This document shows positions 21,734 to 30,678 of a DNA stretch of 64,000 nucleotides, piece after piece; position 1 is the stretch's first letter, and each line of letters begins with the position of its first letter. The position numbers and the translations under genes are program-made. The stretch is taken from positions 310,001 through 374,000 of the forward strand of contig NZ_JARVKY010000002.1 in NCBI RefSeq assembly GCF_029813785.1. The letters run 5' to 3'. The notes below the pieces were generated by a model that had not been told where the DNA came from, made no database searches, and saw nothing but the letters and a program-made list of their open reading frames with translations. This DNA is from Streptomyces sp. DH41 (GTDB lineage Bacteria; Actinomycetota; Actinomycetes; Streptomycetales; Streptomycetaceae).

Positions 21734-21901
21734 CGACGGCAGAGACGGCGACAGGGACGACAGCCGGGCACGCCGCGCCACCGGTCGCATCGCATCGCAT
21801 CGCGTTGATGGATCGGAGGCGCGGCTTCCGCCGTGGCGGAACCGTGACAATCGACCCTGACCTGCGGGCCTGCCCACGCCGTCACGATCTCTGCACTCGA
21901 C

Positions 21902-21933
21902 GTATACATAGCGGGTATACACCGTGTGTAGAG
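21902..21933 (+). promoter_or_regulatory. candidate PadR operator and promoter
   Basis: Two GTATAC sequences (21902-21907 and 21915-21920) are spaced 13 bases apart, followed by GTGTGTAGAGT, where TAGAGT could be a -10 element. The ATG lies only about 9 bases past it, so the padR-ABC mRNA may be nearly leaderless. Placement directly before padR suggests autoregulation. Confidence 0.5.
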
Positions 21934-21941
21934 TGCTCCGC

Positions 21942-22469
21942 ATGTCCATCGGTCACACCCTCCTGGGACTCCTGGAGTCCGGGCCGCGCCACGGTTACGA
22001 CCTGAAGCGCGCCTTCGACGAGAAGTTCGGTCATGACCGGCCGCTGCACTACGGCCAGGTCTACTCGACGATGTCCCGCCTGCTGAAGAACGGCTTCGTC
22101 GTCGTCGACGGCATCGAGACGGGCGGCGGTCCCGAGCGCAAGCGGTACGCGATCACCGACGCGGGGATCACCGACGTACAGCAGTGGCTCGCCACGCCCG
22201 AGAAGCCCGAGCCGTACCTCCAGTCGACCCTGTACACCAAGGTCGTCCTCGCGCTGCTCACCCACCGCGACGCGGCCGACATCCTCGACACCCAGCGCTC
22301 GGAGCACCTGCGCGGCATGCGCATCCTCACCGACCGCAAACGCAAGGGCGATCTCGCCGACCAGCTCATCTGCGACCACGCCCTGTTCCATCTGGAGGCC
22401 GACCTGCGCTGGCTCGAACTCACCGCGGCGCGCCTCGACAAGCTCCGTGAGGCGGTAACACCCCGATGA
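21942..22469 (+). CDS. PadR-family transcriptional regulator
   Basis: A 175-residue PadR protein starting MSIGHTLLGLLESGPRHGYDLKRAFDE, the standard winged-helix entry of the family, with the wing at GGGPERKRYAITDAGI. The C-terminal helices are of the Vir type used for dimerisation. It overlaps the ABC ATPase gene by ATGA, and likely represses the operon through the GTATAC sites upstream. Confidence 0.9.
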   Translation: MSIGHTLLGLLESGPRHGYDLKRAFDEKFGHDRPLHYGQVYSTMSRLLKNGFVVVDGIETGGGPERKRYAITDAGITDVQQWLATPEKPEPYLQSTLYTKVVLALLTHRDAADILDTQRSEHLRGMRILTDRKRKGDLADQLICDHALFHLEADLRWLELTAARLDKLREAVTPR

Positions 22470-23155
22470 CTCCTCCCGCAGGTTCGCTGCTCTCGGCCGA
22501 GCGGCTGCAGAAGGCCTACGGCCCGACCCTCGCCCTCGACGGCGCGGAGTTCTCCATCCACCCCGGCGAGGTCGTCGCCGTCATGGGCCCCTCCGGGTCC
22601 GGCAAGTCGACGCTGCTGCACTGCCTCGCCGGCATCGTGCCGCCCGACTCGGGGACCATCACGTACAACGGGCGTGAGCTGTCCGCCATGAACGACGCCC
22701 AGCGCAGTGCGCTGCGCCGCTCCGACTTCGGGTTCGTGTTCCAGTTCGGGCAGCTCGTGCCGGAGCTGACCTGCGTCGAGAACGTCGCCCTCCCGCTGCG
22801 TCTGAACGGCACCTCCCGCAAGGAGGCCGAGCGGGCCGCGCTGACCTGGATGGAGCGCCTGGAGGTCGACGACCTGAGGAAGAAGCGGCCCGGCGAGGTC
22901 TCCGGCGGCCAGGGGCAGCGGGTCGCGGTGGCGCGGTCGCTGGTCACCAACCCCCGCGTGCTCTTCGCCGACGAGCCGACCGGCGCCCTGGACTCCCTCA
23001 ACGGCGAGCGCGTGATGGAACTCCTCACGGACGCCGCCCGCACCACCAACGCCGCCGTCGTCCTCGTCACGCACGAGGCCCGGGTGGCCGCCTACTCCGA
23101 CCGCGAGATCGTCGTACGGGACGGCAAGTCCCGGGACATGGAGCGCGCCGTATGA
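22466..23155 (+). CDS. ABC transporter ATP-binding protein (MacB/LolD type)
   Basis: A 229-residue ATPase with Walker A GPSGSGKSTLL, signature VSGGQGQRVAVARSL and Walker B VLFADEPTGALD. The class fits FtsX-type exporters involved in antibiotic resistance or lipoprotein and peptide handling. It overlaps both neighbours by ATGA, forming a tight three-gene operon. Confidence 0.93.
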   Translation: MTPPAGSLLSAERLQKAYGPTLALDGAEFSIHPGEVVAVMGPSGSGKSTLLHCLAGIVPPDSGTITYNGRELSAMNDAQRSALRRSDFGFVFQFGQLVPELTCVENVALPLRLNGTSRKEAERAALTWMERLEVDDLRKKRPGEVSGGQGQRVAVARSLVTNPRVLFADEPTGALDSLNGERVMELLTDAARTTNAAVVLVTHEARVAAYSDREIVVRDGKSRDMERAV

Positions 23156-25497
23156 GCGTGCGACAGTGGGCCCGGGACCTGGCCATGGGCGTCCGCTTCG
23201 CCTTCACCGGCGGGCGCGAGGGGTGGACCCGGGCCGTGCTGACGGCCGTCGGTGTCGGGCTCGGGGTGGCGCTGCTCCTGCTGACGACGGCGGTCCCGAA
23301 CGCGCTCAACGTCCGGCACGACCGGGAGGCGGCACGCTCCGACCTCACCTACGCCACCGAGCAGATGCCGAAGGCGAACGACACCCTCGTGATCGCCGCT
23401 CTCGACACGAGCTTCCGCGACGACGAAGTCCGGGGCCGGGCGCTGGATCCCGAAGGGCCGCGGGCACCGCTGCCGCCGGGGGTGGATGAGTTCCCGGCGA
23501 CGGGCGAGATGGTGGTCTCCCCCGCGCTGAAGGAGCTGCTGGAGTCGGACTCCGGCGCGCTGCTGCGCGAGCGGCTCCCGGACCGGATCGTCGGCACGAT
23601 CGGGGAGAGCGGGCTGATCGGCTCGGCCGAACTCGCCTTCTACCGGGGCGCGGACGGGCTCGCGCAGTACCTCGAACTCGGCCGGGTCGAACGTATCGAC
23701 CGGTTCGGAGACCCGGAGCCGGGGCCGGACCAGTCCGATCCGGTGCTGCTCCTGCTGGTCCTCGTCGTCTTCGTGGTGCTGCTGATGCCGGTCGCGGTCT
23801 TCATCGCCGCCGCCGTACGGTTCGGCGGCGAGCGACGGGACCGGCGGCTCGCGGCGCTGCGGCTGGTCGGTTCCGACAGCCGCATGACCCGGCGCATCGC
23901 CGCCGGCGAGGCACTGGCGGGCTCGGTCCTCGGGCTGGTCTTCGGCGCCGGGTTCTTCATGGTCGGACGCCAGCTGGCGGGGTCCGCCGAGGTGTACCGC
24001 ATCAGTGTGTTCCCGAGTTACCTCAACCCCTCGCCGCTGCTGGCCCTGCTGGTCGCGGTGGCGGTGCCGGCGGCGGCGGTGCTGGTGACGGTGTTCGCAC
24101 TGCGCGGGGTGGTCATCGAGCCGCTCGGTGTGGTGCGCGCGAGCCGGCCGGCCCGGCGCCGGCTGTGGTGGCGGCTGCTGCTGCCGGCGGCCGGACTGGC
24201 CATGCTCTACCCGATGATCGGTGCCGGCCGCGAGAACGGTGACTTCAACCAGTACCTGGTGACCGGCGGTGTCGTCCTGCTCCTGATCGGCGTGACCGCG
24301 CTGCTGCCGTGGATCGTGGAGACCGTCGTCGCCCGGCTCGGTTCCGGCGGTGTGGCCTGGCAACTGGCCGTACGCAGGCTGCAGATGAGCAGTGGTACGG
24401 CGGCCCGCATGATCAACGGCATCGCGGTGGCCGTCGCCGGGGCGATCGCGCTGCAGATGCTGTTCGCCGGGGTGGACAACGACTACACCAAGTCCACCGG
24501 GAAGGACCTGTCGCTGGCGCAGATGGAGGCGACGCTGCCCAGTGAGGTCCCGCTGGCCACGGCGGTCGGCGAGTTCCGCGACACCGAGGGTGTGAAGGCG
24601 GTCCACGGCTACTCCGAGGGCTACCTCGGCGACCGCGCCCAGGACCCGGAGCACGGCACGATGCTGACCGTGGGCGACTGCGCGTCGCTGCGGGAGATGG
24701 CCAAGCTGCCCTCCTGCGAGGACGGGGACGTGTTCGTCGTCCACGGTGCCGAGTGGGACGCCGGGGAGGACATGACGAAGCTGGCCGCGCCGGGCCGGAA
24801 GCTGTACGCGGACCCGTCCTACGAGGGCGGCCCGAAAAGCAGGGAGATCCCCTGGACGGTGCCGCAGGACGTCAAGGCGGCGAAGCCGCGGCCCGGCCTG
24901 CTGGCCGGGATCGACAGGGGCGGCTTCCTGGTCACGCCGAAGGCGATGCCGGAGACGCTCGCGCCGGCCCTGGACGGGCACGCCTACCTCAAGCTGGACG
25001 AGTCGGTGGCGGAAGACGTGCACGACCGGGTACGGAACACCGCGGTGGCCCTCCATCCGCTGGCGGACGCCATGACGTGGTCGGCGACGGAACGGACCGG
25101 CCGGTTCGACGCCATCCGCACCGGTCTGTTCGTCGGAGCGGCGTGTGTGCTGGCCCTGATCGGTGCGAGTCTGCTGGTCTCGCAGCTGGAGCAGCTCCGC
25201 GAGCGGAAGAAGCTGCTGTCGGCCCTGGTCGCCTTCGGCACCCGGCGCCGGACGCTGAGCCTGTCGGTGCTCTGGCAGACCGCGATCCCCATCGTGCTGG
25301 GCCTGCTGCTGGCCACCGTCGTGGGCCTGACCCTGGGCACGGTCCTCCTGAAGATGACGGCCACCCCGGTCAGCGTCGACTGGACCAGTGTCCTGTTCAT
25401 GACCGGCATCGGCGCCGCGGTCGTCCTGGTGGTGACCCTCCTCAGCCTGCCACCGCTGCTGCGGCTGATGCGGCCGGAGGGACTGCGCACGGAGTAG
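23152..25497 (+). CDS. FtsX-like ABC permease
   Basis: A 781-residue permease with an N-terminal membrane helix, a large outer domain, three helices around residues 195-330, further helices near 345-430, another outer domain, and a final set of helices from about 660 on. This is the duplicated FtsX/MacB arrangement. Paired with the ATPase and PadR, it probably exports or senses a peptide or drug; the substrate is unknown. Confidence 0.88.
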   Translation: MSVRQWARDLAMGVRFAFTGGREGWTRAVLTAVGVGLGVALLLLTTAVPNALNVRHDREAARSDLTYATEQMPKANDTLVIAALDTSFRDDEVRGRALDPEGPRAPLPPGVDEFPATGEMVVSPALKELLESDSGALLRERLPDRIVGTIGESGLIGSAELAFYRGADGLAQYLELGRVERIDRFGDPEPGPDQSDPVLLLLVLVVFVVLLMPVAVFIAAAVRFGGERRDRRLAALRLVGSDSRMTRRIAAGEALAGSVLGLVFGAGFFMVGRQLAGSAEVYRISVFPSYLNPSPLLALLVAVAVPAAAVLVTVFALRGVVIEPLGVVRASRPARRRLWWRLLLPAAGLAMLYPMIGAGRENGDFNQYLVTGGVVLLLIGVTALLPWIVETVVARLGSGGVAWQLAVRRLQMSSGTAARMINGIAVAVAGAIALQMLFAGVDNDYTKSTGKDLSLAQMEATLPSEVPLATAVGEFRDTEGVKAVHGYSEGYLGDRAQDPEHGTMLTVGDCASLREMAKLPSCEDGDVFVVHGAEWDAGEDMTKLAAPGRKLYADPSYEGGPKSREIPWTVPQDVKAAKPRPGLLAGIDRGGFLVTPKAMPETLAPALDGHAYLKLDESVAEDVHDRVRNTAVALHPLADAMTWSATERTGRFDAIRTGLFVGAACVLALIGASLLVSQLEQLRERKKLLSALVAFGTRRRTLSLSVLWQTAIPIVLGLLLATVVGLTLGTVLLKMTATPVSVDWTSVLFMTGIGAAVVLVVTLLSLPPLLRLMRPEGLRTE

Positions 25498-25532
25498 CGC
25501 GGAGTAGCTCCGCCGGCTTCACCCCGGCACGC

Positions 25533-25576
25533 AGCAGGTCTGTCCTCCCGCCGGCCGGCGGGAGGACAGACCTGCT
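25533..25576. terminator. 44-base perfect palindrome terminator
   Basis: Arms 25533-25554 and 25555-25576 are exact inverse complements with no spacer. It lies between the converging ABC permease and oxyR genes. Confidence 0.9.
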
Positions 25577-25691
25577 GGAACGGGGCACCCGGAGGGGGCG
25601 GGGCAGGCCGGCTCCTCCTGTCCGGGACGAGCCGGCACCCGGCACCAACCCGGACCGAGCCCGCCTCCGCCGGAGGCGAACCCGCGTCCGC

Positions 25692-26630
25692 TCAGTCGTG
25701 GACCGTCCGTACCGGCAGGTCCCCCATCGCCTCCCGCAGGGCCGTCGCCAGTTCCTCGTACTCCGCGGAGCGCGCCGCGCCCGTGCGCATGGCGAGGGCG
25801 ACCCGGCGGGTGGGGGCCGGGTCGGCGAAGGAGCCGGTGAGGAGCTGGCTGGAGCGGGACGTCTCCACGCGGACCGCCGTGCGCGGCAGCAGCGTCACCC
25901 CGAGGCCGCCCGCGACCAGCTGCACCAGCGTCGACAGTCCGGCGGCCGTCGTCGTCGCCGGGACACCGGCGCGGCCCGCCTCCCGGCAGATGTCGAGCGC
26001 CTGGTCACGCAGGCAGTGGCCCTCGTCGAGCAGCAGCAGCTTCAGCTCGCGCAGTGACGCGCGCGGGATGCCCTCCCGGCCGCCGAGCCGGTGGTCGAGC
26101 GGCGTGACGAGCACGAAGTCCTCGTCGAAGAGCGGGAGCTCCGTGACCCCGGGCACGCCGAGCGGTACCGCGAGCAGCAGCAGGTCGAGGCGGCCGGAGG
26201 TGAGGCCGTCCAGCAGGCTCGCCGTCTGTTCCTCGTGGACCTGGAGGTCCAGGTCCGGATAGCGGTCGTGGACCAGACGCAGCACCGTGGGCAGCAGGTA
26301 CGGCGCCACCGTCGGGATGACCCCGAGCCGCAGTGCGCCGGTGAACGGCGCCCGTACCGCCTCGGCCTCCTCCAGCAGCGCGCCGACCTCCGCGAGTACC
26401 GCCTTCGTCCGGACCGCGAGCCGTTCCCCGGCCGGCGAGAGCAGCACCTTGCGCGTCGTCCGCTCCAGCAGGGTGACACCGAGTGCCTCCTCCAGCGCGG
26501 AGACGGCGCCCGAGAGCGCGGGCTGGCTCATGCCGATCGCGGCGGCGGCGTCGCGGAAGTGCAGATGCTCCGCGACGGCGGCGAAAGCCCGCAGCTGGGC
26601 GAGGCTGGGCTGCCTCTTCTTACCTGCCAC
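25692..26630 (-). CDS. oxyR: hydrogen peroxide-sensing LysR regulator
   Basis: A 312-residue OxyR. The N-terminal helix-turn-helix (FRDAAAAIGMSQPALSGAVSALEE) is followed by the sensor domain with the redox pair C206 and C215 in GHCLRDQALDIC. Oxidation to a disulfide activates ahpC transcription in Streptomyces. The GTG at 26630 has GGAGGTGG upstream, and the first residues match known Streptomyces OxyR. It is divergent from ahpC. Confidence 0.95.
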   Translation of the reverse strand: MAGKKRQPSLAQLRAFAAVAEHLHFRDAAAAIGMSQPALSGAVSALEEALGVTLLERTTRKVLLSPAGERLAVRTKAVLAEVGALLEEAEAVRAPFTGALRLGVIPTVAPYLLPTVLRLVHDRYPDLDLQVHEEQTASLLDGLTSGRLDLLLLAVPLGVPGVTELPLFDEDFVLVTPLDHRLGGREGIPRASLRELKLLLLDEGHCLRDQALDICREAGRAGVPATTTAAGLSTLVQLVAGGLGVTLLPRTAVRVETSRSSQLLTGSFADPAPTRRVALAMRTGAARSAEYEELATALREAMGDLPVRTVHD

Positions 26631-26767
26631 TAATAGCCACCTCCGATCAACTCGACCGAGTGTAGCTATTTCACTAATCAATGCACTCTATGCCAACATC
26701 AACAACGTCCAACCCATGGGAAACACTCACAAAATGGGTGTTTCTTCGCTGCGCTTTTGGAGAGCCT
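26631..26767. promoter_or_regulatory. oxyR-ahpC divergent control region
   Basis: This A/T-richer 137-base region separates oxyR and ahpC. It holds a GAGTG...CACTC pair (about 26658-26690) around TAGCTATTTCACTAATCAATG, and GAAACAC paired with GTGTTTC nearer ahpC. OxyR of streptomycetes is known to bind between these genes; which repeat is the site is inferred. Confidence 0.55.
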
Positions 26768-27322
26768 GTGCTCACTGTCGGTGACAAGTTCCCCGAGTTC
26801 GAACTGACCGCCTGCGTCTCGCTGGAGAAGGGCAAGGAGTTCGAGACGATCGACCACAAGACCTACGAGGGAAAGTGGAAGGTCGTTTTCGCCTGGCCCA
26901 AGGACTTCACCTTCGTGTGCCCGACCGAGATCGCCGCCTTCGGCAAGCTGAACGACGAGTTCGCCGACCGTGACGCCCAGGTGCTCGGCTTCTCCGGCGA
27001 CTCCGAGTTCGTGCACCACGCCTGGCGCAAGGACCACCCGGACCTGACGGACCTGCCGTTCCCGATGATGGCGGACTCCAAGCACGAGCTGATGCGCGAC
27101 CTCGGCATCGAGGGCGAGGACGGCTTCGCCAAGCGCGCCGTGTTCATCGTGGACCAGAACAACGAGATCCAGTTCACCATGGTGACCGCCGGCTCGGTCG
27201 GCCGGAACCCGAAGGAGGTCCTGCGGGTCCTGGACGCCCTGCAGACCGACGAGCTGTGCCCGTGCAACTGGAGCAAGGGCGACGAGACCCTCGACCCCGT
27301 CGCGCTGCTTTCGGGAGAGTGA
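26768..27322 (+). CDS. ahpC: alkyl hydroperoxide reductase, peroxiredoxin subunit
   Basis: A 184-residue 2-Cys peroxiredoxin. The peroxidatic cysteine is C51 in FTFVCPTE; C164 and C166 (CPCNW) provide resolving chemistry as in mycobacterial AhpC. It reduces peroxides and peroxynitrite and is recharged by AhpD. The GTG start has GGAGAG 5 bases upstream; a longer open frame runs into the control region and is rejected. ahpD begins 6 bases after its stop. Confidence 0.95.
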   Translation: MLTVGDKFPEFELTACVSLEKGKEFETIDHKTYEGKWKVVFAWPKDFTFVCPTEIAAFGKLNDEFADRDAQVLGFSGDSEFVHHAWRKDHPDLTDLPFPMMADSKHELMRDLGIEGEDGFAKRAVFIVDQNNEIQFTMVTAGSVGRNPKEVLRVLDALQTDELCPCNWSKGDETLDPVALLSGE

Positions 27323-27328
27323 GCTGAC

Positions 27329-27865
27329 ATGTCCCTCGATTCCCTGAAGTCCGCCGTACCGGACTACGCCAAGGACCTGAAGCTCAACCTGGGCTCGGTC
27401 ATCGGCAACTCCGACCTCCCGGCGCAGCAGCTGTGGGGCACCGTGCTGGCGACCGCCATCGCCTCGCGCTCCCCGATCGTGCTGCGTGAGCTGGAGCCGG
27501 AGGCGAAGGCGAACCTCACGCCCGAGGCGTACTCGGCCGCCAAGTCGGCCGCCGCGATCATGGCGATGAACAACGTCTTCTACCGCACCCGGCACCTGCT
27601 GTCGGACCACGAGTACGGCACCCTGCGCGCCGGTCTGCGGATGAACGTCATCGGCAACCCGGGCGTCGACAAGGTCGACTTCGAGCTGTGGTCCTTCGCG
27701 GTGTCCGCCATCAACGGCTGCGGCATGTGCCTGGACTCGCACGAGCAGGTGCTCCGCAAGGCCGGTGTGGACCGCGAGACGATCCAGGAGGCCTTCAAGA
27801 TCGCCGCCGTGGTCGAGGCCGTCGGTGCCACGCTGGACGCCGAGGCGGTTCTGGCCGCGCAGTAG
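27329..27865 (+). CDS. ahpD: alkylhydroperoxidase AhpD
   Basis: A 178-residue AhpD that recycles AhpC, typically through the lipoamide branch. The catalytic CxxC is C131-C134 ([12 protein letters not shown]) with H138 as proton relay. Its position 6 bases after ahpC implies one OxyR-controlled transcript. Confidence 0.95.
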   Translation: MSLDSLKSAVPDYAKDLKLNLGSVIGNSDLPAQQLWGTVLATAIASRSPIVLRELEPEAKANLTPEAYSAAKSAAAIMAMNNVFYRTRHLLSDHEYGTLRAGLRMNVIGNPGVDKVDFELWSFAVSAINGCGMCLDSHEQVLRKAGVDRETIQEAFKIAAVVEAVGATLDAEAVLAAQ

Positions 27866-27934
27866 GCGCTCGTGGCGCCGCCCGGCGCCCCGGTACGAGC
27901 ACTCCCGTGTGTCCCGCGACGCGGCACACACGGC

Positions 27935-27970
27935 ACGGGCCCCGCTCACCTTTCGGTGAGCGGGGCCCGT
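27935..27970. terminator. 16 bp hairpin terminator
   Basis: Arms 27935-27950 and 27955-27970 are perfectly complementary around the tetraloop TTTC. It separates the converging ahpD and AI-2E permease genes. Confidence 0.93.
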
Positions 27971-27977
27971 CGCGTTG

Positions 27978-29378
27978 CTACGCCGGGGAAGTGCCCGACG
28001 GCGGCTCGGCGTCCGTGGGCGTCGGCGGCGGTTCCGGTTCCGCCTTCGAAGTCACCGGGGACACGTCCGTCGATGTCGCGCCGCGCGGCCTGGGAGCCTG
28101 CCGTACGGCGGCCTCGCGGGAGTACGCCCGCAGGTAGCCAACGACGGTGTTCGCCACCGCCACCAGCGGTACGGCGACCACCGCGCCGCCGATGCCGGCC
28201 ACCATGCCACCGGCGGCCACCGACAGCACCACCGCCAGCGGATGGACCCGCACCGCGCGCCCCAGGATGAACGGCTGCAGGATGTGGCCCTCGATCTGCT
28301 GCACCACCAGCACCACGACGAGCGTCATGACCGCCGCGAACATGCCCTGGGTCACCAGCGCCACGACGACCGCGAGGGCGCCCGACATCACCGCGCCGAC
28401 GAGCGGGATGAAGGCGAACAGGAAGATGAACACGGCCAGCGGGACAGCCATCGGCACGTCGAGGAAGTAGATGCCGAGACCGATGAAGATGGCGTCGATC
28501 AGCGCCACTATCACCGTGCCGCGCACGTACGCCGTCAGCGTCCGCCACGCGCGCGGACCGGCACCGGCCACGGCCGGCCGGGCCGCCGCCGGCACCAGCT
28601 TCAGCGTCCAGCGCCAGATGCGCTTGCCGTCGTAGAGCAGGAGGAGCGTCGAGAAGGCGGCCAGCAGTATGCCCGTGAGCGCCTCGACGACGACGGTGAC
28701 GCCCTCCAGACCGGCGGACGTTATCTGGTCGGTGTTGGCGCCGACCGCGTCACGCAGGTTCTTGGCGATCTCGTTGATCTGCTTGTCGGTGACGTGGAAA
28801 GGGCTGTTGAGCAGCCAGTTGCGCAGTTCGTCGATGCCGTCCTGGACCTGGTCGGAGAGATTGTCGATGTTCTCCATGACCTGCCAGGTGACGAACCAGC
28901 CGATCAGGCCCATCACCACGAACCCGAGGATCGCGGTCAGGGCGGTGGCCGGCCCTCTCGGCACCCTGTGCCGGCGCAGCCACGCCACGGTCGGCTGGAG
29001 CAGCGCCGTGATCAGCAGTGAGATCACGAACGCCAGCACCACCAGCTGCACGGCGCTGATGACCCGCATCAGCACCCACACGGTGCCGGCGAGGACCAGC
29101 AGCCGCCACCCGGCCTCCGCTGCGACCCGTACGCCCCAGGGCACGGCCTGCGCCGGGTCGGGCCGGACGTGGACGGCGGTCAGGGGGTGCGCGGGGGTGT
29201 GTTCCGGAGTGTGTTCCGGGGAGGTGTCCTCCGACGGCGACGGTACGTGGTCGGGGGCCGACGCCGGTGTGTCGTCGGCGTCCTCCGCCCGCCCCTCCTC
29301 ACGCCGCTGGTCCAACCGTTCGCTCATCCGCGTCAGTCCGGCGCCGAGCCGACCGAGCCACCCTGGCACTCGAGACAT
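27978..29378 (-). CDS. AI-2E/PerM-family membrane permease
   Basis: A 466-residue protein with about eight membrane segments, long acidic/Ser-Thr-rich ends, and family features such as LLYDGKRIWRW and GHILQPFILGRAVRVHPLAV. The last is the conserved E..ILQP..LG....L.P block of AI-2E/TqsA permeases. Substrates vary and none is assigned. The ATG at 29378 follows GAGGACGGATC. Confidence 0.85.
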   Translation of the reverse strand: MSRVPGWLGRLGAGLTRMSERLDQRREEGRAEDADDTPASAPDHVPSPSEDTSPEHTPEHTPAHPLTAVHVRPDPAQAVPWGVRVAAEAGWRLLVLAGTVWVLMRVISAVQLVVLAFVISLLITALLQPTVAWLRRHRVPRGPATALTAILGFVVMGLIGWFVTWQVMENIDNLSDQVQDGIDELRNWLLNSPFHVTDKQINEIAKNLRDAVGANTDQITSAGLEGVTVVVEALTGILLAAFSTLLLLYDGKRIWRWTLKLVPAAARPAVAGAGPRAWRTLTAYVRGTVIVALIDAIFIGLGIYFLDVPMAVPLAVFIFLFAFIPLVGAVMSGALAVVVALVTQGMFAAVMTLVVVLVVQQIEGHILQPFILGRAVRVHPLAVVLSVAAGGMVAGIGGAVVAVPLVAVANTVVGYLRAYSREAAVRQAPRPRGATSTDVSPVTSKAEPEPPPTPTDAEPPSGTSPA

Positions 29379-29453
29379 GATCCGTCCTCTTCCCCCGTCT
29401 CTCCTCACCACTCCCCCCTGGAGTCGTTTCGGTCCGACCGTACATGGCGGGAG

Positions 29454-29493
29454 CGCGAAAGCCCCTCACCACAAGACGGTGAGGGGCTTCGCG
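29454..29493 (-). terminator. terminator after the secreted transglycosylase
   Basis: Stem GCGAAAGCCCCTCACC / GGTGAGGGGCTTCGC with one bulged A and a 7-base loop, placed 30 bases beyond the transglycosylase stop. Confidence 0.85.
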
Positions 29494-29523
29494 AGGTTGA
29501 GCGGTGGACCGCGCCGGGCGGGC

Positions 29524-30219
29524 TCAGTACCAGTGGTTGGCCTGCCAGAAGGTCCAGGCCTCACACGGGCTGCCGTAGCGGTTGTCCATGTAGTTGAGGC
29601 CCCACTTGATCTGGGTGGCCGGGTTGGTCCGCCAGTCGGCGCCCGCGGAGACGTACTTGCCCGCCGGGAGCGCCTGGAAGAGACCGTAGGCCCCGGAGGA
29701 GGGGTTGACCGCCTTGTAGTTCCAGCTGGACTCGTGGTCCACGATGTTGCTGAAGCACTGCCACTGGCCGCTGGGCACCATCTGACGGGCCATCGCCTGG
29801 ATCTGGCTGGTGCTGTAGGAGCTCTGGACGGAGAAGCTGGTGGCCTCGCGCTTGGCGGCGCGGCTGGCCGCTTCCTTCGCATCCTCGCGCTTCTTGGCCG
29901 CGTCGGCCGCCTGCTTGGCCTTCTGCTGCTTGGCCACGGCGGTCTGGGCGGCTGCCTTGCGGGCCGCCTGCTCGGCGTCCTTCTTGGCGCTCGCGTCCGC
30001 GGCGATGGCCTGTACGTCGGCCTGCTGCGTCAGGGACGCGGTCTGCACCTGCGCCTGCTCGCCCATGGGGATGTCCGCGAGCAGCGTCGTGCCGGCTGCC
30101 GTCGCTTCCGCGTCGTTGTTCTGAGCGGTGCTGCCCGAGGCAACGCCGACGACGCTTCCGACTGCGGTGACCGCCGTGGCCGAGGCCACTGCGAATCCCC
30201 GGACCGAGATCCGGCTCAC
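29524..30219 (-). CDS. secreted lytic transglycosylase-like protein
   Basis: A 231-residue exported protein. It has a signal peptide (VSRISVRGFAVASATAVTAVG) and an Ala/Lys/Glu-rich coiled coil (about residues 75-125). A C-terminal SLT-like domain reads CFSNIVDHESSWNYKAVN, with the likely catalytic Glu in HESSW, and AYGLFQALPAGK. Such proteins cleave peptidoglycan and are common in Streptomyces. The GTG at 30219 has AAGGAA 7 bases upstream. Confidence 0.88.
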   Translation of the reverse strand: MSRISVRGFAVASATAVTAVGSVVGVASGSTAQNNDAEATAAGTTLLADIPMGEQAQVQTASLTQQADVQAIAADASAKKDAEQAARKAAAQTAVAKQQKAKQAADAAKKREDAKEAASRAAKREATSFSVQSSYSTSQIQAMARQMVPSGQWQCFSNIVDHESSWNYKAVNPSSGAYGLFQALPAGKYVSAGADWRTNPATQIKWGLNYMDNRYGSPCEAWTFWQANHWY

Positions 30220-30678
30220 ACGGTTTCCTTCCAGCATCGCCCGCTTCGGTGACCCTCGCGGACGCAATCGTGCCCCTGGCGCTGGCCTCCCCAACTACGG
30301 GTCACGGGAGGCACGGACCCGGTGGGCAACTCCCCGGCGGGGAGCGCCGCGTGGTGCTCGGGCGGCATACGACGCTGCTATGGAGTTGGATCTGGTGCTT
30401 CTGCGGCGCTGTACCTCCCCCACTACTCTAAAAGCGTGGGAGGTACCCCCAGAGGCACAACTGTGTCGTATGCGGGGCCTGACAGGAATGAGACTCTGCC
30501 GTAACCCGGTGGGGTGAGGCAATTCTGTGTCGCGTGTGAAAGCTCACATCCCGTTTGCTCCAGGGGATTTCCGGAAACCCCCACACGCGAGAACGCCGCC
30601 CGGCTAGGCTCTTCGCCTTCCGGACGGCGCCAACCGCCGGGTAACCGACCCGTGTCGGGTCGTACCTCTCAGGCTCCC
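30220..30678. other. 459-base gap upstream of the transglycosylase, with a palindromic repeat
   Basis: No convincing gene. It should contain the leftward promoter of the transglycosylase gene. It holds the imperfect palindrome at 30411-30446 and a T-rich patch around 30525-30575. I looked for the c-di-AMP riboswitch often found before Streptomyces cell-wall hydrolase genes and did not find its conserved core. Confidence 0.4.
30411..30446. repeat. dispersed-type palindrome GTACCTCCC...GGGAGGTAC
   Basis: The left arm GTACCTCCCCCAC and right arm GTGGGAGGTAC pair with a two-base bulge around CTACTCTAAAAGC. Elements of the form GGGGGTACCTCCC...GGGAGG are frequent intergenic palindromes in Streptomyces genomes. 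Confidence 0.6.

Noticed and set aside
30470..30540. Possible c-di-AMP (ydaO) riboswitch before the transglycosylase
   Set aside because: ACCCGGTGGGGTGA looks suggestive but is on the opposite strand, and the conserved GACAGCTAAC-type core is absent.
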